Shown here: positions 7,264 through 11,012 of the stretch, piece after piece
Layout: every line of letters starts with the position of its first letter
Numbering within the stretch: position 1 is the first letter of the stretch
Assembly (NCBI GenBank): GCA_964567745.1
Contig: CAZMNY010000076.1
Coordinates: forward strand, 1-11,012
Source of the DNA: CAZMNY01 sp964567745
GTDB lineage: Bacteria; Planctomycetota; Planctomycetia; Pirellulales; Pirellulaceae
Direction: 5' to 3'
DNA: 11,012 nt
Translations under genes and position numbers: made by a program
Notes under the pieces: generated by a model
Seen by the model: the letters and a program-made list of their open reading frames with translations, nothing else
The model's database searches: none
What the model was told of the DNA's origin: nothing

Positions 7264-8853
7264 TTACTCCGCCATCTGTATGATTTGCACGCCAAGAATC
7301 GTCGCGCCGCCGCCTGCTGGTACGGGCGACCTGTCGCGATCCTTATTCACGATCAGTTTCAGATAGTCACTCGGTCCGCGAATCGTCACCTCACCGATGG
7401 CATGGGTCTGCCTCTCGACCCACCGACTGGCATGCTCGTCCTCTAAGGGATCGAGCGGATGGGTTTTCACCGCCTGGTCAACGCCGATCGAACAATCGTA
7501 CGCTTTGTCCGTCAAGGAATTGCCCCATTTCGGATGAACAATTGAGGAGCGACCGATGACATAAACTCGGTAGCGCCCTTTCGGCAATCCGCGAATTCGC
7601 AGACCGACCCGATTGCCGCCGCGAATCCCGTCCTCGCCCAACGCTGTGTGGAAGACACCACGGGACTTGCCGCTGGAACCGCGCATCATTGGCGGTTCGT
7701 CCCAGTCAACGGTCTTGTCACCTCGTACCGTTTGCCCAAAGTCGATTTCAAGTTTGCCAGAGAACAGCGTCCCGTCAGCGGCCACGAATCCGCCAGATTG
7801 GTCACCAATAATGGGATTCCAAAACGTCTCGTGTTTATGGAAGTCACGAGCGGCGTGAGCCGGCGATTGAACTCCGTCATAAACTCCCGCCCGAACTCCA
7901 CAGTCGAATTGTATTCGCAGTGGTTGGCTGCGAGCGAGGTTAATGGGTCGCATCGACTCAAAGGACTGCCCGTCGAATGGTAGCGATCGAATCTGCCGCT
8001 CCGCAGGATTCAATGTCGCCGCCTCAGACTCGACGAGACGCTGAGGATCCACAGATCGCTGATTGTCATCGAGTAAGGAGACATCCACTGCGCCATCGAG
8101 TACATGCACATCTGTTTGGCCGGACTCGCGGACCGCAACCGCAAATTCAGTCCCGATGTCCACGACTCGTGATACAGGAGATGTGATCGTGAACTCTGGC
8201 AAATCCGGAGGGCCCAGCACGACGACCTTTCCCTGCTGAACAAAGCACTCAGTTTCCGAGTCGATTCGAAGTTGAGCCGGCCCCTGCAACGTGAGCACCG
8301 CGCCGCTGGAAAACTCCAGTTGCACAATCCCGGACGACACATAAAGCCACTCACACCCAAGAGAATCGCCGAGCGAAAACTTGTTGTGGCCCTGGCTCCA
8401 CTGCACATCGAGCAGATGCATGATCTTGGCAGTCGGAGATTTCGTCTCTTCCTGATCGGTTAACGCGCGACCCGGATCGCCCGCGCCGCCGTCTGCAATG
8501 GGATCAGGCGAGGAGTCTGCTGCTCGCCAGAGGGGGTAGGAAACAAGAGCGATCAGTACGCAAGCGGCCGTCGTCAACATCGCACCGAACACAACGAATC
8601 TCGTTCGTGAGCCAGCAGACTGCTGAGTGGTCTGACGCAACAATTCCTCGACCGCATTCGGCTGCGCATCACTCAACTGCACTTGCTGTATGCCAAGATC
8701 GTGGTCGAGGTATTGGGAATACAAACGGCGCGCCTCGGCGTTCTCGTCAAGCAGAGTGTCCAGCCGGGCGTGATCATCAGCGGTGATGTTGCCTTCAATC
8801 AAGGCGTCAAACAGCGGGAACAGCATTTCACGGAGTTCGTGTTCGTCGTTCAT
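7264..8853 (-). CDS. FecR-domain transmembrane protein (putative anti-sigma/sensor)
   Basis: This 529-residue protein has an N-terminal cytoplasmic region (1-85) with the helical pattern typical of proteins coded beside ECF sigma factors (LFDALIEGNITADDHARLDTLLDENAEARRLY is a residue-poor form of the usual zinc-free anti-sigma region). One membrane helix lies at about 86-108. A FecR domain at about 160-262 includes FSSGAVLTLQGPAQL, VVDIGTEFAVAV and VHVLDGAVDV. The C-terminal 210 residues (about 312-529) are predicted extracytoplasmic and look like a beta-sandwich, with GRYRVYVIGRSS and a closing GATILGVQIIQ; I cannot assign that part to a named family. ATG 8853 is chosen over the frame's earlier opening at 8892 because GGAGGG lies 6 bases before it and its ATGA overlaps the sigma-factor stop, giving translational coupling. 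The inferred role is to hold or modulate the sigma factor in response to an envelope signal. Confidence 0.85.
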   Translation of the reverse strand: MNDEHELREMLFPLFDALIEGNITADDHARLDTLLDENAEARRLYSQYLDHDLGIQQVQLSDAQPNAVEELLRQTTQQSAGSRTRFVVFGAMLTTAACVLIALVSYPLWRAADSSPDPIADGGAGDPGRALTDQEETKSPTAKIMHLLDVQWSQGHNKFSLGDSLGCEWLYVSSGIVQLEFSSGAVLTLQGPAQLRIDSETECFVQQGKVVVLGPPDLPEFTITSPVSRVVDIGTEFAVAVRESGQTDVHVLDGAVDVSLLDDNQRSVDPQRLVESEAATLNPAERQIRSLPFDGQSFESMRPINLARSQPLRIQFDCGVRAGVYDGVQSPAHAARDFHKHETFWNPIIGDQSGGFVAADGTLFSGKLEIDFGQTVRGDKTVDWDEPPMMRGSSGKSRGVFHTALGEDGIRGGNRVGLRIRGLPKGRYRVYVIGRSSIVHPKWGNSLTDKAYDCSIGVDQAVKTHPLDPLEDEHASRWVERQTHAIGEVTIRGPSDYLKLIVNKDRDRSPVPAGGGATILGVQIIQMAE

Positions 8854-9434
8854 TCCGAGCCCTCCGCGATAGCCAGTTTGTGAGCGACACAAAGAAACAA
8901 CTGTTTGCGAATTCGCCCGAGCCGGTTGTACACCGTCTGAACCGCCAGCCCGACTGTGGCGGCCATTTCCTTCACCGTCTGCTCACCACTGTAGGCTCGC
9001 CGCACTATGTCACGGTCGCTTCGTCCGAGGTCCTTCATGCACTTTGATAGCGCTTCTAACCGACGCTGACTTTCCTCTGTTGGCGTCGTCGGTTCGTCAG
9101 CCAATTTGCCAAGTACCGCGTCGCTGAACCGCAACCGATCCCGTCCCGAAGTTCTCAAGAAGTTACAAACCTGCAAGTACGCGATCCTCTTGGCCCACGC
9201 GAGAAAGTTCGATCCTGGCTCGAACGAATCAAACTTCGACCACAACACAATGCTGGTCCGCTGAAACAGATCGTCGGCATCATGCCGATCGTGGACCAGC
9301 CTGTAGAGATAGGCAAGAATGTTGGAATGGTGCTGTGCAAAGAGGCCAATGAATTCCGCATGCAAGCTCCCCTCGGACGCGGAATGATCACCGGCCCTCA
9401 AGTCATCGTTTTCGTCTTCAGACTGTCGATCCAT
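8850..9434 (-). CDS. ECF-type RNA polymerase sigma factor (Rhodopirellula/Verrucomicrobium family)
   Basis: This 194-residue protein has the two-domain layout of extracytoplasmic-function sigma factors. Sigma region 2 spans about 25-97, including LYRLVHDRHDADDLFQRT (the DADDLFQ core contact region) and FLAWAKRIAYLQVCNFLR. Sigma region 4 spans about 125-182, with a helix-turn-helix at about 152-179 (TVKEMAATVGLAVQTVYNRL). The sequence style matches the planctomycete/verrucomicrobial ECF group. ATG 9434 is used instead of TTG 9440 because AGGAG lies 7 bases before it, while the TTG would have almost no spacing. The stop overlaps the FecR-gene start by ATGA. It is the first gene of a four-gene minus-strand unit and probably directs RNA polymerase to its own promoter and others; the target promoters are not visible with confidence. 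Confidence 0.92.
   Translation of the reverse strand: MDRQSEDENDDLRAGDHSASEGSLHAEFIGLFAQHHSNILAYLYRLVHDRHDADDLFQRTSIVLWSKFDSFEPGSNFLAWAKRIAYLQVCNFLRTSGRDRLRFSDAVLGKLADEPTTPTEESQRRLEALSKCMKDLGRSDRDIVRRAYSGEQTVKEMAATVGLAVQTVYNRLGRIRKQLFLCVAHKLAIAEGSE
8860..8865 (-). promoter_or_regulatory. Ribosome binding site of the FecR gene inside the sigma-factor gene
   Basis: GGAGGG on the minus strand, 6 bases before ATG 8853, within the last codons of the sigma-factor gene. With the ATGA stop/start overlap it supports coupled translation of the two genes. Confidence 0.7.
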
Positions 9435-9441
9435 ATTCAAG

Positions 9442-9446
9442 CTCCT
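9442..9446 (-). promoter_or_regulatory. Ribosome binding site of the sigma-factor gene
   Basis: AGGAG on the minus strand, 7 bases before ATG 9434; it favours that start over TTG 9440. Confidence 0.65.
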
Positions 9447-9522
9447 GCTCTTATATGTACGGTCACTCCGAATCTTACCTGGCAGCTTCGAAGGCTTCGA
9501 CGCCCGATGCAGTAAAGCATGT

Positions 9523-9535
9523 AATCACTGTGATT
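9523..9535. promoter_or_regulatory. Operator-like palindrome upstream of the sigma gene
   Basis: A perfect 13-base palindrome (AATCAC-T-GTGATT) lies about 90 bases before the sigma-factor start. A shorter inverted repeat (ATGC at 9507-9510, GCAT at 9517-9520) is next to it. The position fits a binding site for a dimeric regulator of the operon, but I cannot place a convincing -35/-10 pair, so the function is inferred from position and symmetry only. Confidence 0.3.
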
Positions 9536-9614
9536 TTCGCCTTTCCCAAAGTGGACTCACTGGGCGCAATCACAAGGATACACCAGCGATTTCGCTTCTT
9601 CAGCCGCTGATCGC

Positions 9615-9688
9615 GACCGCTGCAGGAAAGGCGTCCGGTCAAACCTTCATTCTAGATGGCGCGCCAACACGCATCTTGGCCGACGTCA
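9615..9688 (+). repeat. IS right-end-like repeat
   Basis: This block matches 3230-3303 at about 53 of 74 positions without gaps, with the best conservation in the first 34 bases (GACCGCTGC..., GTCA.ACCTTC). It ends in GACGTCA, the inverse of the TGACGTC tip of the IS left ends at 3108 and 10917. I infer that it is a solitary right end of the same IS family. No matching left end or transposase is visible next to it. Confidence 0.5.
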
Positions 9689-9719
9689 TAGCGCCACACC
9701 CCATAGTGTGCCTGTTTGC

Positions 9720-9983
9720 TTAACGACGCCCAGCTTCGAAGAAAACTCGGGGAGACTGTCCAGAATGTGAACCAAACGTTGGCATGGCGACGCGGTTCAC
9801 CGCCTGTACTTTGACCACGCCATACTCGCCTTCCGAGTCCGTCGCGCACGCCTCAATGGAATTCTTCAGGATGTTCGCCAGCGCCATGACGACTAGATGG
9901 CGAACAACGTCAACAGTAATCGTCTCAGACACGGAACGAGTAATTGACGGACCGGTTTGGCTAATTGCATTACTGCTTGACGG
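9720..9983 (-). pseudogene. Fragment of a histidine-kinase ATPase domain
   Basis: Translation of the minus strand gives about 60 residues resembling the start of a HATPase_c domain, centred on the N-box ALANILKNSIEA followed by a segment (GEYGVVKVQAVNRV) like the next beta strand. The open stretch has no ATG start (only an internal GTG at 9932), is bounded by stops at both ends, and ends before the DxGxG box, so there is no dimerisation/phosphoacceptor region and no complete ATP lid. It is probably the residue of a two-component sensor kinase gene lost by deletion, perhaps during IS activity nearby (9615-9688). The match rests on a short motif, so chance similarity is not excluded. Confidence 0.4.
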
Positions 9984-9992
9984 TCAATTCCA

Positions 9993-10919
9993 ATGACAGC
10001 TAATTTCCCTTCAAGTCACCAGCATCGAACGCCGTTCATGCGAATCATGTACGGGGTGCCCCACAAACTGATTTGGCCGATGCCCTACCGCGTTCTATCA
10101 CTGCTGGCGATAGCATGCTGTCCAATCTTGGCAGGATGTTTAGGGCCACTCGCTATTCGTCGTTCGCGAAGTCAGTACAACGAAGCGATTCAACAAACAT
10201 CGGATGAGCAACTCTTGCTCAATCTTGTTCGCCTTCGCTATCGCGACACGCCATCATTTCTTGAACTCAGTAGCCTGTCGACACAATTCGCGTTTGGCGA
10301 AGGAGCCTTCGTCAATGGCCGGTTGATTGAACGTCCAACAACGAATGACTATCTCAACCTTGGGGCATCGGTGAATGCTTCGGAACGCCCGACAGTCACT
10401 TACGACCCACTGCGAGGGCAGGAGTTCGTCGAGAAGCTAGTCTCGCCCTTGAGTGAAGAGACAATCATTCTTCTGATCCGTTCTGGCTGGAGCGTTGATC
10501 GAGTGCTGCGAATGACGGCGCAGGAGCTGCATGGCGCTGAAAATGTACGTCGCGCATCCGGCCCGACACCGGATGTCATTTCGCAGGAAGAGTTCCTCGA
10601 CTTCCGGCGAGCGGTTACCGCACTTCGAAACTTGCAGATTTATCGAAGTTCGAACATCGGTTACGAAGACAAACAAGAGTCAATTTCAGGACCGGTGTCA
10701 GCCAATTTAGTTGACGCCGACGCGATCGTGACAGCCGCCAAAGAGGGATGGCGTATCGAGCCGCGGCAGGAAAAAGTGTTGGTGATGTTGTCGAAGCTCA
10801 AGACGGGATCAAACGCAGCGAGCCAGTACAAAGATGACGAATTATTCAAGAATTTTCAGGAGCAAATAAAGGACGCAAAACTTCGCAAGCCACTGCGCGT
10901 CGTATTCGATGAAGAATGA
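9993..10919 (+). CDS. Putative lipoprotein of unknown function, 3' truncated by an IS
   Basis: The frame gives 308 residues. A lipoprotein signal is visible: a hydrophobic stretch (RVLSLLAIACCPILAGC) with lipobox LAGC at 46-49, so the mature protein would start at Cys49. ATG 10080 would give a compact 20-residue signal and may be the true start; ATG 10038 is also possible. No start has a clear ribosome binding site. After the signal, DEQLLLNLVRLRYRDTPSFLEL (about 71-92) is highly regular and looks like a conserved family signature that I recall from uncharacterised bacterial lipoproteins, but I cannot name a function. The final TGA (10917-10919) is formed by the first three bases of the inserted IS, so the native C-terminus is missing and the product may be non-functional or altered. 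Confidence 0.7.
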   Translation: MTANFPSSHQHRTPFMRIMYGVPHKLIWPMPYRVLSLLAIACCPILAGCLGPLAIRRSRSQYNEAIQQTSDEQLLLNLVRLRYRDTPSFLELSSLSTQFAFGEGAFVNGRLIERPTTNDYLNLGASVNASERPTVTYDPLRGQEFVEKLVSPLSEETIILLIRSGWSVDRVLRMTAQELHGAENVRRASGPTPDVISQEEFLDFRRAVTALRNLQIYRSSNIGYEDKQESISGPVSANLVDADAIVTAAKEGWRIEPRQEKVLVMLSKLKTGSNAASQYKDDELFKNFQEQIKDAKLRKPLRVVFDEE

Positions 10920-11012
10920 CGTCCTCCCCTAAACTTGGTCTAGGCGAAGTGAGAGAGTCCATTCGGGCCTGTTTGCCCGGAAAGGATTTTTGAAATGAGT
11001 CATAAGCGACAC
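10917..11012 (+). mobile_element. Left end of an IS3-like insertion sequence (continues past window)
   Basis: The element starts with TGACGTCCTCCCC at 10917, and its first 85 bases match the remnant at 3108-3192. A leader hairpin (CGGGC at 10964-10968, GCCCG at 10975-10979) lies upstream of a GGAAAGG ribosome binding site and an ATG at 10995. The TG tip and the start of the encoded peptide (MSHKRH) resemble IS3-family elements with an OrfA/OrfB transposase. The right end and target duplication lie outside the window, so completeness is unknown. Confidence 0.7.
10995..11012 (+). CDS. Start of IS3-like transposase OrfA (partial)
   Basis: Only six codons are inside the window (MSHKRH). The ATG follows GGAAAGG at 10978-10984 and sits just after the IS left end. 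The peptide resembles the usual beginning of IS3-family OrfA proteins, which carry an N-terminal helix-turn-helix, but six residues alone cannot prove it. The IS end upstream is the stronger evidence. Confidence 0.5.

Larger units (their letters stand above)
9435..9992. other. Gene-poor spacer between divergent genes
   Basis: This spacer separates the minus-strand sigma operon from the plus-strand lipoprotein gene. It holds the sigma ribosome binding site, the palindrome at 9523, the IS-end-like repeat at 9615 and the kinase fragment at 9720-9983. No intact gene was recognised. Promoters for both flanking genes should lie here but are not clear by eye. Confidence 0.6.

Noticed and set aside
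9440..9480. Sigma-gene promoter with -10 TATAAG just before the ribosome binding site
   Set aside because: It would place the transcript start within or after the ribosome binding site, and no -35 partner was visible.
9652..9849. 65-residue minus-strand frame next to the kinase fragment, as a possible frameshifted continuation of it
   Set aside because: Its translation shows no DxGxG or GxGxG boxes expected after the N-box, and it runs through the IS-end-like repeat.
1..11012. CRISPR array, tRNA or rRNA genes, or a known defence system
   Set aside because: No regularly spaced short repeats, no cloverleaf or rRNA-like segments, and no nuclease, methylase or toxin-antitoxin families were seen.

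Overview
The window looks like a chromosomal segment of a planctomycete (Pirellulales/Rhodopirellula-like) or a closely allied PVC bacterium. This rests on family content: a cytochrome protein with the paralogous PSD/PSCyt domains, a DUF1552 partner with a Tat signal, a sigma factor of the Rhodopirellula/Verrucomicrobium ECF type translationally coupled to a FecR-domain membrane protein, and a large EF-hand/esterase fusion protein. No rRNA, tRNA, CRISPR array or phage gene was seen. The assignment is inferred from gene families, not from a marker gene.

Layout. (1) 2-2746 (+): the 3' part of a very large secreted-type hydrolase gene, open from the left edge. It encodes EF-hand, EF-hand, PhoPQ-related-type alpha/beta hydrolase, EF-hand linker, and a second PHB-depolymerase/feruloyl-esterase-like alpha/beta hydrolase. 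A ~190-200 bp linker is duplicated at the DNA level (1-190 and 1834-2035). (2) 2747-3470: non-coding, with a possible terminator hairpin, an internally deleted insertion-sequence remnant (3108-3303) and a strong GC-rich hairpin (3385-3411). (3) 9434-3471 (-): a compact four-gene unit read right to left: ECF-type sigma factor, FecR-domain protein (ATGA overlap), DUF1552 protein, PSD-domain di-haem-motif cytochrome. (4) 9435-9992: a gene-poor spacer with an operator-like palindrome, an IS-end-like repeat and a fragment of a histidine-kinase ATPase domain. (5) 9993-10919 (+): a putative lipoprotein gene cut off by an IS3-like element. Its stop codon is the first three bases of the element, whose OrfA start codon begins the last 18 bases of the window.

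How the genes work together (inference): the sigma factor and the FecR-like membrane protein are a likely signalling pair, and the DUF1552 and PSD-cytochrome proteins downstream are the exported effectors of the same transcription unit. The fusion hydrolase is separate and points to degradation of esterified polymers. The 85-bp IS left end occurs twice in the same orientation (3108 and 10917), bracketing the sigma operon with about 7.8 kb between them, so the segment has been shaped by IS activity and could be a recombination-prone island.
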